NCBI GenBank assembly: GCA_022360095.1
Contig: JAKSDK010001362.1
Span: 1 to 64,000 of the forward strand
DNA from: Phycisphaerales bacterium
Lineage (GTDB): Bacteria > Planctomycetota > Phycisphaerae > UBA1845 > UTPLA1
Length of the DNA: 64,000 nt
Direction: 5' to 3'
The notes under the pieces were generated by a model. It saw only the letters and a list, made by a program, of their open reading frames with translations. It made no database searches and was not told the origin of the DNA. A program made the translations under genes and the position numbers. Shown in pieces: positions 52,414 through 60,505 of this stretch (its first letter is position 1; each line of letters opens with the position of its first letter).

Positions 52414-53011
52414 CTTGGTTCAACTCCGTCAAAGCCAAGGTGCTTTGCTTAAATCGGCGAGGTCCATTCACCGTGGACCGAAGTCACTGTTTATGTTTGA
52501 TCGTAGTTCCGAGAAACGATCTCTTCCGTTTTATGTTTGAAGCGCGTATTCATCGTGGCCCTCCACTTCTTTCGGCTAACCGATCGACCGGAATTGATGA
52601 AGAAAAGAGCACGACCGTTTTTGTTAATTCGTCCCATCCCCTCGACAAGGAAGGTCCCATGAGGTCGTCGACGTCCCGGCCTCAGCATTTATTCGGAGGA
52701 CTCACCCTTCCCGATTTGATAACCCAAATAAGAATACCCCTCTTATGCGATGAATACCACCCCAGTCGCTTGGCAATCAACATTTTTCGGGACGATTGGT
52801 CCGCGCGAGCGGCAACGACACTTCCCGGTCGCCAAGGTGTGACGGCCCGGTCCCATAGTCGTCAAGGAAACCTCGATGGGTCGGCTTTGTTTGAACGACC
52901 GATTCCGCCGAAGGCCCGCTCCCCCCCCGACTTGTCCGCCCCCAATCGGGTCGTTAAACTCATGCTCGTCGCGTGACAAGCTCTAAATCAGGGCGACGTC
53001 CGAGGCAGGCC
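52414..53011. other. Gene-free region between korA and tRNA-Leu
   Basis: These 598 bases contain no convincing gene. TTTATGTTTGA occurs twice, near 52490 and 52531, upstream of korA. I see no other structure. The korA promoter and the tRNA-Leu promoter should lie here. Confidence 0.45.
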
Positions 53012-53095
53012 GCGGCCGTGGCGGAATTGGCAGACGCGCTGGCTTCAGGTGCCAGTGGGGGTAACCCCGTGGAGGTTCGACTCCTCTCGGCCGCA
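53012..53095 (+). tRNA. tRNA-Leu (anticodon CAG)
   Basis: An 84-base class II tRNA. The acceptor stem pairs GCGGCCG with CGGCCGC. The anticodon stem CTGGC/GCCAG holds the loop TTCAGGT, giving CAG, and a long variable arm (TGGGGGTAACCCCGT) follows. The T-arm has GTTCGAC. CCA is not encoded. Confidence 0.96.
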
Positions 53096-53310
53096 TTTCT
53101 CCGATCAAATCCCTCAGACCGTCGTTGCTCCCCTTGGGGTGGGGTGACTTCTTTCTTCTGAAATGAGTGGCCCCTGTAAGATGTCCGAAGTGACTGTGCG
53201 GGCTTGACTTGGGCAAATGGCGGCAGAATGGGGGTAAAAAACGCAAGGCCGAGTTGGCGTTCCGGTAAACACCAACGCGGCCTCACATTGCAAGAGATTG
53301 TGATCGGGAG

Positions 53311-53778
53311 TTAGCCTCCCAGAAGGCAACGCTGGACGAATTCTTTCACGTCGACCCGCGTGCCTTCATTCAGATGAAGATCGACAACACACTGAATGTC
53401 ATTGCCATTTATCAAACCGTCGCCATTGTAATCGTCGCACTCCGGTGTTTCCGCACTCGGTGTCAACGACGCAATGGGTTGTGGCGTTTCCGGACGCCCG
53501 GTATCCAAATGGCTATGGACAGTCGTTGCGATGTCAGGCCTCGTCTGACCGGGGAACAAATTCGGACGCACGAACAGAACGGCGACTACAGCTGCCGCAG
53601 CCACAGGACCGCCGATCCGGAGCCAGGCAAATCGCCGGTGCGCGGGCCTCTGAACCCGGACCTGCTCGTTTTGCCATGGATACCGAGCCGCATCACTTTC
53701 GAAAGCACCCGCCTGGCGGGCCTCCCCAAGCTTTGCGAGCCAGCGTTCCATATTGTTCTGCTGAGAGTCCATCATCAT
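53311..53778 (-). CDS. Small single-pass membrane protein with dockerin-like motif, likely anti-sigma partner
   Basis: A 155-residue protein. Residues 1-48 are hydrophilic and probably cytoplasmic, with E-R-W-L-A-K-L-G-E-A. A transmembrane helix spans about 50-68. A Pro/Thr-rich stretch leads to one dockerin-type calcium loop (D-Y-N-G-D-G-L-I-N-G-N-D-I-Q) near 115-128. The start overlaps the ECF sigma stop by four bases (ATGA), and this position next to a sigma gene is typical of anti-sigma factors. The cytoplasmic part is short and lacks a recognisable zinc-binding ZAS motif, so the anti-sigma role is inference. Confidence 0.65.
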   Translation of the reverse strand: MMMDSQQNNMERWLAKLGEARQAGAFESDAARYPWQNEQVRVQRPAHRRFAWLRIGGPVAAAAVVAVLFVRPNLFPGQTRPDIATTVHSHLDTGRPETPQPIASLTPSAETPECDDYNGDGLINGNDIQCVVDLHLNEGTRVDVKEFVQRCLLGG

Positions 53779-54389
53779 TCTCCACTAGGCCATTGCATCT
53801 CGCCCTGCTCTTGCGCAGAAAAAAACTCAGAAAATTCGATTTCTTTTTTTTCCAGACGAAAGCGAAGGCTCTTGAGTAACGCGGGCAGCGTCGTTGCCCT
53901 CAACGTGGACTCGGGGATGTTAACTTCTTTAGCCACAGATCTTAACGTCTTCCCTTCAAAGAACCGCAAACGGACGATTGTGGCCTCCGGCTCGTCCAGG
54001 GACTCCACACACTCGTTCAACACGCTCAGAACTTCCGCCTCATGGACAACGGTTTCGGGGCTGAGGTCGTCGATTTCACCCACTCGGTCCTGATCCGGCT
54101 GATCCGAGGCCAGGGTGATCGGTGACTTTCGACACTGCTCGCGATAGACGTTTCGAAGAATGCCGGCCATCCACACGAGAAAGGGGCTTTCAGTGTTATA
54201 GGTCGTTCGCTGGTGAAACGCCCGGCACCAAGTCTCATTAAGAAGGTCATCGATCCAGTCCGATCGGTGTGAGACCCGCCAGGCGACGAGCCGCATTCGC
54301 TGATGGTAAATGTCATAAATCTGCGCAAAGGCCCGCTCATCGCCGGAGCCGATGGCCTTGAAGAGTTCACTTTCCGAGCGACTGGTCAT
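53775..54389 (-). CDS. ECF sigma factor
   Basis: A 204-residue sigma factor. Region 2 contains F-A-Q-I-Y-D-I-Y-H-Q-R-M and W-I-D-D-L-L-N-E-T-W-C-R-A-F; region 4 contains A-T-I-V-R-L-R-F-F-E-G-K-T-L-R-S-V-A. It differs from the two TIGR02999-type sigma factors in this window, lacking their H-T-L-Q-P-T motif, and so belongs to another ECF group. The gene overlaps a small membrane protein with a dockerin-like loop, its likely regulator. It stands alone otherwise, divergent from pntAA. Confidence 0.9.
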   Translation of the reverse strand: MTSRSESELFKAIGSGDERAFAQIYDIYHQRMRLVAWRVSHRSDWIDDLLNETWCRAFHQRTTYNTESPFLVWMAGILRNVYREQCRKSPITLASDQPDQDRVGEIDDLSPETVVHEAEVLSVLNECVESLDEPEATIVRLRFFEGKTLRSVAKEVNIPESTLRATTLPALLKSLRFRLEKKEIEFSEFFSAQEQGEMQWPSGE

Positions 54390-54677
54390 ACGTCACATGA
54401 AACGAAGTGGACGTGAGAGATCGGCCATCCGGCCAAGCACCGAAAACGACGATTCTCAAAGATGGTAGCAAATTATGGCGATTTGTGTACCGATGGAGTT
54501 TGGGGCGGGAGTTGTATTTGATTCGGGTTGGCTGTGCCGAGAAAGTCGCTACACTCGGAGCATCCTGCCACGTCCTTAAAGATGTGCAACCATGGATCTA
54601 AATCACTGGAATAACAAGGACCCATTCGATCCAAGACACGATTTGCCCAAGGCGATCACGCAACAACGAGCAATCCC

Positions 54678-55844
54678 ATGAAAATCGCTGTCCCAAAATC
54701 CACGATTGAAAACGAAGCCCGAGTGTCGATCATCCCGGAGACGTGTGCCCGGCTCAGCAAGGCCGGTCTCGAACCGATCGTTCAGACCAGTGCAGGTGAA
54801 GCCGCCTCATTTCCCGATTCCGAATACGCCTCAGCCGGCGCGCAAATTATTCCGGACGCCGCTTCGCTCTTCGATGAAGCGGAAGTCGTCGTGATGGTCC
54901 AACCTCCGACTCCCGACGAACTTCATCAAATCAAGTCCGGTACGATGCTGTTCAGCGTGCTCAGTCCGTTAACCAATCATGACGTTGTTCGTCAATTGGC
55001 TGAACGCGGCATCCATGGCCTGGCTCTGGACATGATGCCACGAATCACGCGCGCGCAGAAAATGGACGTCTTGAGCTCCATGAGCACGGTGGCGGGATAC
55101 AAGGCCGTTCTTCTGGCCGCATCTGAGTTGACCAAAATGTTTCCGATGCTGATGACGGCCGCCGGTACGATCACGCCGGCGAAAGTCCTCGTCCTGGGCG
55201 CAGGTGTGGCCGGTTTGCAAGCCATTGCGACGGCACGCCGGCTGGGCGCCGTGGTCGAGGCGTTCGACGTTCGCCCGGCTGTGAAAGAGCAGGTCGAGAG
55301 CCTTGGCGCACGGTTTGTCGAAGTCGAAGCGCCGCAGGAAGATGCTGAAGACGCCGGTGGTTATGCCAAGGAGATGTCTGAAGCCTACAAGATCAAGCAA
55401 GGCGAAACGATCGCCGCACATGCCGCGGAGTCTGATGTGGTCGTCTCGACCGCTCTGATCCCCGGCAAGCCCGCTCCGATCCTTATCACGGCCGATACGG
55501 TCCGCAAGATGAAGCCCGGTTCCGCCATCGTTGATCTCGCGGCGGAAGGCGGTGGAAATTGCGAGCTGACGCGTCTGGGCGAAACCGTCGTGGAAAACGG
55601 GGTCTCGATCATGGGACCCAAGAACCTGCCCGCATCGGTTCCATACCATGCGAGTCAGATGTTTTCGCGAAACGTCGGCGCCTTTCTGCAAGAGCTGATT
55701 AAGGAGGGCCGGGTCGTTTTGGATATGGAGAACGAATGCGTAACGGGCACGCTTATCACGCAGAGCGGTGAAATCGTCCATCAACGCGTTCGCGAGTCGA
55801 TGGGGCTTGAACCACTTGCCACTGTCCAAGGGAGTGCCGTCTAG
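54678..55844 (+). CDS. pntAA: NAD(P) transhydrogenase subunit alpha part 1
   Basis: A 388-residue soluble domain I of proton-translocating transhydrogenase, which binds NAD(H). It begins M-K-I-A-V-P-K-S-T. Motifs are N-E-A-R-V-S-I-I-P-E, the R-Q-D loop replaced around M-P-R-I-T-R-A-Q, and the Rossmann V-L-V-L-G-A-G-V-A-G-L-Q-A. With pntAB and pntB it transfers hydride between NADH and NADP, driven by proton-motive force. The split of alpha into two genes is common outside enterobacteria. Its stop codon overlaps the next start by one base. Confidence 0.95.
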   Translation: MKIAVPKSTIENEARVSIIPETCARLSKAGLEPIVQTSAGEAASFPDSEYASAGAQIIPDAASLFDEAEVVVMVQPPTPDELHQIKSGTMLFSVLSPLTNHDVVRQLAERGIHGLALDMMPRITRAQKMDVLSSMSTVAGYKAVLLAASELTKMFPMLMTAAGTITPAKVLVLGAGVAGLQAIATARRLGAVVEAFDVRPAVKEQVESLGARFVEVEAPQEDAEDAGGYAKEMSEAYKIKQGETIAAHAAESDVVVSTALIPGKPAPILITADTVRKMKPGSAIVDLAAEGGGNCELTRLGETVVENGVSIMGPKNLPASVPYHASQMFSRNVGAFLQELIKEGRVVLDMENECVTGTLITQSGEIVHQRVRESMGLEPLATVQGSAV

Positions 55845-56128
55845 TGACCGATCAACTGATCTTATTGCTGACGATTTTCGCGTTGGCCGTCTTCGTGGGA
55901 TTTGAGATCATCACCAAGATTCCGCCGACGCTGCATACGCCGTTGATGTCGGGATCCAACGCAATCTCCGGGATCACCATTATCGGAGCGATTCTTTCCA
56001 CGAGCGCCGGCTCGCCGTGGCTCACGGGCATTCTTGGGTTTCTTGCCGTCGGCACTGCCACGATCAACGTCGTCGGCGGTTTCATGGTCACGCACCGGAT
56101 GCTCGGCATGTTTCGCAGGAAGGATTAA
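55844..56128 (+). CDS. pntAB: NAD(P) transhydrogenase subunit alpha part 2
   Basis: A 94-residue membrane protein with three helices, the first part of membrane domain II. The motif H-T-P-L-M-S-G-S-N-A-I-S-G near residues 31-43 is diagnostic. It starts with GTG overlapping the pntAA stop codon (TAGTG), which suggests coupled translation, and pntB follows after three bases. Confidence 0.94.
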   Translation: MTDQLILLLTIFALAVFVGFEIITKIPPTLHTPLMSGSNAISGITIIGAILSTSAGSPWLTGILGFLAVGTATINVVGGFMVTHRMLGMFRRKD

Positions 56129-56131
56129 GAC

Positions 56132-57523
56132 GTGTCATCCAACTGGACCAACTTTGCCTACTTAATCTCGGCGATACTGTTCATCCTGGGCTTGAAGGGC
56201 CTGACACATCCCAGGACTGCCGTTCGGGGCAATATGCTGGGTGCATGCGGAATGCTGCTCGCAATCGTCGTGACGCTGTTGGCTTACGATATTGTTTCCC
56301 CCTGGGTCATCGGAATCGGTCTCGTCGCAGGCGCCGTCGTCGGCGCCGGTTTGGCCATCAAAATCGAGATGACCGCGATGCCCCAACTCGTCGCCTTGTT
56401 CAACGGGTTCGGCGGCGTCGCATCCGTGTTCGTCGCCGGCGCCTGGCTGGCGGCGCGGACCGTTTCGGATGCGACGACCTCTGATGAAATCGTCGCGGCT
56501 TCCGCGTCCGGCTTGATCGGCTCGGTGACGTTCCTCGGCAGTTTCGTCGCGTTTGCCAAACTGCAAGGTCTCAAATGGTTCCCCGACGGCAACGTCATCC
56601 CCGCCCAGAAGCTGGTCAACGCGCTGCTGTTCGTCCTGTCCATCCTGCTCAGTGTTTTTCTGGTTCAAAGTCCCAGTGCCGACTATTACTTCTGGCTCAT
56701 CGTGATCCTCGGCGCCGGCCTCGGTGTCTTCCTGGTGACACCGATCGGTGGTGCGGACATGCCCGTCGTCATCGCTTTGTTGAATTCCTATTCAGGCCTC
56801 GCCGCAGCCGCCACGGGGTTCGTCATCGGCAACAACGTTCTTATCATTGCCGGCGCGCTGGTGGGTGCATCGGGTTTGATTCTGACCGGCATCATGTGCA
56901 AGGCGATGAACCGATCCCTGACAAACGTCGTCTTCGGCACGCTGGCCCCCAGTGAAAGCGGCCCCAGCGCGGACGAAGTTTACGCCGGCAAGATCAAGTC
57001 GACATCCGCGGACGAGATCGCGATGCTTCTGGAAACCGCCCGCAAAGTGGTCATCGTACCGGGCTACGGGATGGCCGTTTCCCAAGCTCAGCACGCCGTG
57101 CGCGATTTGTCGAACCTGTTGGAGTCCAAGAACGGCAGCGTCGTGGACTACGCCATTCATCCCGTCGCCGGCCGCATGCCCGGCCACATGAATGTGCTCC
57201 TGGCCGAGGCGAATATTCCTTATGACAAACTCCGCGAGATGGATGACATCAATCCGGAGATGGAGCAGGTTGACATGGCCATCGTGATTGGGGCCAACGA
57301 TGTTGTGAACCCTGTGGCCCGAACCGACCCGAAGTCCCCCATCGCCGGCATGCCTATCATTGACGTGGACAAGGCCCGAACGGTGGTGGTCGTTAAACGC
57401 AGCCTGAGCCCCGGCTACGCAGGCATTCCGAATCCGCTGTTTGCCGCCGACAACACGCTCATGTACTTCTCCGACGGCAAGAAGGCCTTTCAGGAATTGT
57501 CGGAAGCGGTGAAAGAAACGTAG
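56132..57523 (+). CDS. pntB: NAD(P) transhydrogenase subunit beta
   Basis: A 463-residue protein with eight or nine membrane helices (residues about 1-265) and the NADP-binding domain III at the C-terminus. Motifs are M-P-Q-L-V-A-L-F-N-G-F-G-G, G-A-D-M-P-V-V-I-A-L-L-N-S-Y-S-G, V-P-G-Y-G-M-A-V-S-Q-A-Q-H and H-P-V-A-G-R-M-P-G-H-M-N-V-L-L-A-E. It starts with GTG preceded by AAGGA. It completes the pnt operon and is followed by terminator copy 5. Confidence 0.95.
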   Translation: MSSNWTNFAYLISAILFILGLKGLTHPRTAVRGNMLGACGMLLAIVVTLLAYDIVSPWVIGIGLVAGAVVGAGLAIKIEMTAMPQLVALFNGFGGVASVFVAGAWLAARTVSDATTSDEIVAASASGLIGSVTFLGSFVAFAKLQGLKWFPDGNVIPAQKLVNALLFVLSILLSVFLVQSPSADYYFWLIVILGAGLGVFLVTPIGGADMPVVIALLNSYSGLAAAATGFVIGNNVLIIAGALVGASGLILTGIMCKAMNRSLTNVVFGTLAPSESGPSADEVYAGKIKSTSADEIAMLLETARKVVIVPGYGMAVSQAQHAVRDLSNLLESKNGSVVDYAIHPVAGRMPGHMNVLLAEANIPYDKLREMDDINPEMEQVDMAIVIGANDVVNPVARTDPKSPIAGMPIIDVDKARTVVVVKRSLSPGYAGIPNPLFAADNTLMYFSDGKKAFQELSEAVKET

Positions 57524-57542
57524 GGATTCGTGAAAGTCTTGC

Positions 57543-57571
57543 GGACCCCGAGCAGGCCTGCCCGGGGCTTT
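57543..57571 (+). terminator. Terminator-like repeat, copy 5
   Basis: ACCCCGAGCAGG, a two-base loop, then CTGCCCGGGGC and TTT, 20 bases after the pntB stop codon. The T-tract is the shortest of the five copies. Confidence 0.75.
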
Positions 57572-57617
57572 ATGTCGTCATGATTGACGTTTCCATTCGC
57601 AGGCACAGCTCTGATCG

Positions 57618-58559
57618 ATGACTCGCACTTTTTATTATTGGGACGCCGTCAGCCTGGAGCACGATACCGGCGCGCACGTTGAATGCATCGAACGGTCTGA
57701 ACGGCTTCGCCCTGAGAAGATGCGAAAGCTCGTGCCTGAACTCGACGCGCGCCCGATCGAAGTACACAACGCCCGAGACTGGATTCTAAAACTTCATTTG
57801 CCTGATTATCACGACTTCGTTGAGAAGACCTGCGAAAACGGGGGCGGCCTGCTTGATCATGGCGACACGGTGACGAGCCCGCGGAGCTATGATGCGGCGC
57901 TGGCCTCGGTGAATGCCGCGCTTACGGCCGCCGATGCCGTGATGACCGGCGAGGCGGACCATGCGGTCTCCGTGTTGCGGCCGCCCGGCCATCATGCGTT
58001 GCCCGATTGTGCGATGGGCTTCTGCCTGTTTGGCAACGTCGCCATCCTCGCGCGCTACCTTCAGGAACGGCACGGTCTCTCGAAGATCGCGATCGTCGAT
58101 TGGGACGTTCATCACGGCAATGGAACGCAACATTTTTTCTACAGCGATCCCGACGTCTTTTTTGTGTCGCTGCATCAGTATCCGCTCTGGCCCGGCACCG
58201 GCCGATCACATGAACGCGGTGAGGGCCCTGGTGAAGGCGCGACGCTCAACCTCCCCATCGCCCCATTCACGACTGAAACCGACTTTCTGTCTAAATTTGA
58301 GACCGTTGTTCTTCCTGCCGTCACGGACTTCCGTCCCGAGTTTCTGATCGTCTCCGCCGGCTACGACGCGCACCGGGACGACCCTTTGGCTCAACTTCAA
58401 CTGACCGAGGACGGCTTCATCAAAATGACGCAATGGCTGAAGGGCGTAGCCGGAGATGTTTGCGACGGACGACTGATCAGTTGCCTTGAAGGCGGCTACA
58501 ACCTTGACGCCCTTCAGAACAGCGTTGCGGCCCACACGCGCACGCTCATGACGTCGTGA
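57618..58559 (+). CDS. Histone-deacetylase-family hydrolase (AcuC/AphA-like)
   Basis: A 313-residue zinc hydrolase. Signature motifs are R-P-P-G-H-H-A (catalytic His pair), D-W-D-V-H-H-G-N-G-T-Q with the zinc-binding Asp and His, S-A-G-Y-D-A-H-R-D-D-P (second zinc Asp) and E-G-G-Y-N. The length and motifs fit bacterial acetylpolyamine or acetyl-lysine deacetylases. The substrate is not indicated by the neighbours: it stands alone between the pnt operon and a long gene-poor stretch. Confidence 0.92.
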   Translation: MTRTFYYWDAVSLEHDTGAHVECIERSERLRPEKMRKLVPELDARPIEVHNARDWILKLHLPDYHDFVEKTCENGGGLLDHGDTVTSPRSYDAALASVNAALTAADAVMTGEADHAVSVLRPPGHHALPDCAMGFCLFGNVAILARYLQERHGLSKIAIVDWDVHHGNGTQHFFYSDPDVFFVSLHQYPLWPGTGRSHERGEGPGEGATLNLPIAPFTTETDFLSKFETVVLPAVTDFRPEFLIVSAGYDAHRDDPLAQLQLTEDGFIKMTQWLKGVAGDVCDGRLISCLEGGYNLDALQNSVAAHTRTLMTS

Positions 58560-59107
58560 AAAGCCACGCGTCTTTCGACGCCAAACGTTGTTCGCACATT
58601 GTTCAACGCAATACGTTGTCCTGCTCGCCTCGACACACATCAGGCGACATAATTTTCGGCGGCCCGATCATCGTCAACCTGAACCAAGTCGGGATGTTTA
58701 CTGCGCGAGTCTCCGTGAGACCGGGAGTACACCTCAGGGAGCACCAACAAGTAGCAGGCAACGGGCGAAGGCAACACGACAAGCGCTGCTGGGAGGTTCT
58801 CGATCGTTATGCCTGCGTCAGATTTCGACGTTCTTTTCGGCATCCCGACGATCCACGTTTAGCATCCTTTCGTTGAAGTGATCAAGTTCTCTTGTTTCCA
58901 GGCGACGTCATTGATGCGAGGCAACTCCTATGACCCTATGGTGAATGCTTGTTCAGTTTGTCGTGCGAATCGCGAGAGGGCAACGAGCCCTTCTTAAGAC
59001 GGCCTCAGCAGCTCCGGGAAAATGCGGTCGCGGGACTGTCGATAAGGTTGTCGTCCCATTTTTTGAGGTTGCCTATTTGCCTATGACCCAATAGCATGAA
59101 AGCATTC
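58560..59107. other. Gene-free region before tRNA-Met
   Basis: These 548 bases show no gene with a plausible start, and no repeats or hairpins that I can support. It could contain decayed coding sequence. Confidence 0.4.
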
Positions 59108-59180
59108 GCTGGCGTAGCTCAGTTGGCAGAGCAAGGGATTCATAAGCCCTGGGTCGCTGGTTCAAGTCCAGCCGCCAGCA
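59108..59180 (+). tRNA. tRNA-Met (anticodon CAT), elongator-type
   Basis: A 73-base cloverleaf: acceptor GCTGGCG/CGCCAGC, anticodon loop TTCATAA giving CAT, and T-arm GTTCAAG. Position 1 pairs with 72, unlike initiator tRNA. The anticodon stem AGGGA/GCCCT has an A-G mismatch next to the loop. A CAT anticodon could also be tRNA-Ile2 after lysidine modification. Confidence 0.9.
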
Positions 59181-59686
59181 GTTTCCGTTGTAACCCAATG
59201 AGATCAGGGCTCCCGGATCACGTCGCTTCAATGCGCCTGAATAAATACAGCCGTCATGATACAACTAAGAATGACAGGAAACGGAAAGGGGGGGGGATTC
59301 GATCTGCCCCGATTCCTCAACCTCTTTCGAAATCTCAGTTTATCACCCAACCTTCGCATCGACAACGATTTCACCCGTCTCGCCGATGTGCTGTTCCTCC
59401 ACGGTTTCTTACCGTCTCGTGATGCGATTTGAGGGCAATTTGAGGGCAGTTCGTTGTGGGGATGCGCTGTGTGGCAAGTTGGTGCGTTTGCCTGTCGAGA
59501 CGAATTTGGATGAACTCTGTTAGACGCGCCACAGGCCCCCGTTTGTATCAGCAACAGGAAACTTTTTAGATGGTTGTTCGGCGAAATGACAGTCTGAAGA
59601 GTTCGCCAAGACCTTGGGGGGGTATGCCAGTTACACAGCATCGAGTCGCACCGTTCATCGTTGAGGGGCGCTCACTTGATCAACGA
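59181..59686. other. Gene-free junction after tRNA-Met with an 11-bp tandem direct repeat
   Basis: These 506 bases have no convincing gene. ATTTGAGGGCA occurs twice back to back at 59427-59448, and a run of nine G lies near 59288-59296. The stretch separates tRNA-Met from a lower-GC gene block, so it is where an integration junction would be expected. No integrase is visible. Confidence 0.45.
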
Positions 59687-60505
59687 TTATTTCGTGGCAA
59701 GATACGCGATTTCCTGAGCTTTATCTGAGTCCTTGGCGCTCGGTGGAAATGCTCTGATTTTTACATCGTGGAATCCACATGCGTGAAGCATTTGCCGCAT
59801 CTCCTCATGGTCGTAGATTCGGATCGAGTAAGCTGCCTGTCTTTGTTCATCGTGGGGTCCGAGAATAGTCCACTTGCCCTCGAGGCGTTTGTTTGCGCTG
59901 TTGAAACTTTCATAGATGTTCAACTCAGCACCATCTCGCAGTGTTCGAATCGAACGATCAGCATAGGTCCCCGCTTGGATTCTCAACGGATTCACATCAG
60001 TATGGATAAGTATTTTTCCACCGGGTTTTAGGACTCGTGCTGCCTCTCGAAGTACCTGTTGATTGTCTTCCTGTGCAAGAAAAAAACCGAACGACAAGAA
60101 TAGATTCAAGACGTAGTCGTGGGTCGCATCCTCAATTGGTAATTTGCGCATATCGCCTTCGATGAATCGGCAATTCTCCAAACTCTTTTCGCGGGCTTTT
60201 TTTCTAGCTGTGTGAATGGCGGTCTTTGAAAGGTCGATGCCGGTCACCCGAAACCTCGGGCTGCTTTCTGCAATCGTCAAAGAGTGTCGCCCGATTCCGC
60301 AGGGACAATCGACGACGCGATGACCGGACAAAGGGCGGAGCATTTGCAATATTCCTCGAATTTCTCGTTTGGTGCGCTCGCTTTGATTAAGTTCCGTGTT
60401 TTCGACGTGACCCTCGAACGAGTCATCCCCGTGGTAATAAACCGACGGAAAAAAGGCATGGGCGTTTTGTGAATTCCACCAATCTTCGCTTGCTTCAATT
60501 CCCAT
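59687..60505 (-). CDS. Class I SAM-dependent methyltransferase
   Basis: A 272-residue enzyme. The SAM-binding motif I is V-V-D-C-P-C-G-I-G-R-H-S (residues about 65-76), followed by V-T-G-I-D-L-S (motif II) and E-G-D-M-R-K-L-P (motif III region). The family core is complete and a C-terminal part follows. The substrate is unknown. It overlaps the end of the transporter gene by 11 bases, so it belongs to the same operon. DNA composition is poorer in GC than most of the window. It may modify whatever the ABC system imports, but this is inference. Confidence 0.85.
   Translation of the reverse strand: MGIEASEDWWNSQNAHAFFPSVYYHGDDSFEGHVENTELNQSERTKREIRGILQMLRPLSGHRVVDCPCGIGRHSLTIAESSPRFRVTGIDLSKTAIHTARKKAREKSLENCRFIEGDMRKLPIEDATHDYVLNLFLSFGFFLAQEDNQQVLREAARVLKPGGKILIHTDVNPLRIQAGTYADRSIRTLRDGAELNIYESFNSANKRLEGKWTILGPHDEQRQAAYSIRIYDHEEMRQMLHACGFHDVKIRAFPPSAKDSDKAQEIAYLATK

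Noticed and set aside
59228-59641. A 137-codon reverse frame considered as an integrase remnant next to tRNA-Met
   Set aside because: No tyrosine-recombinase motif (R-H-x-x-R, Y) can be seen, and composition is not protein-like.
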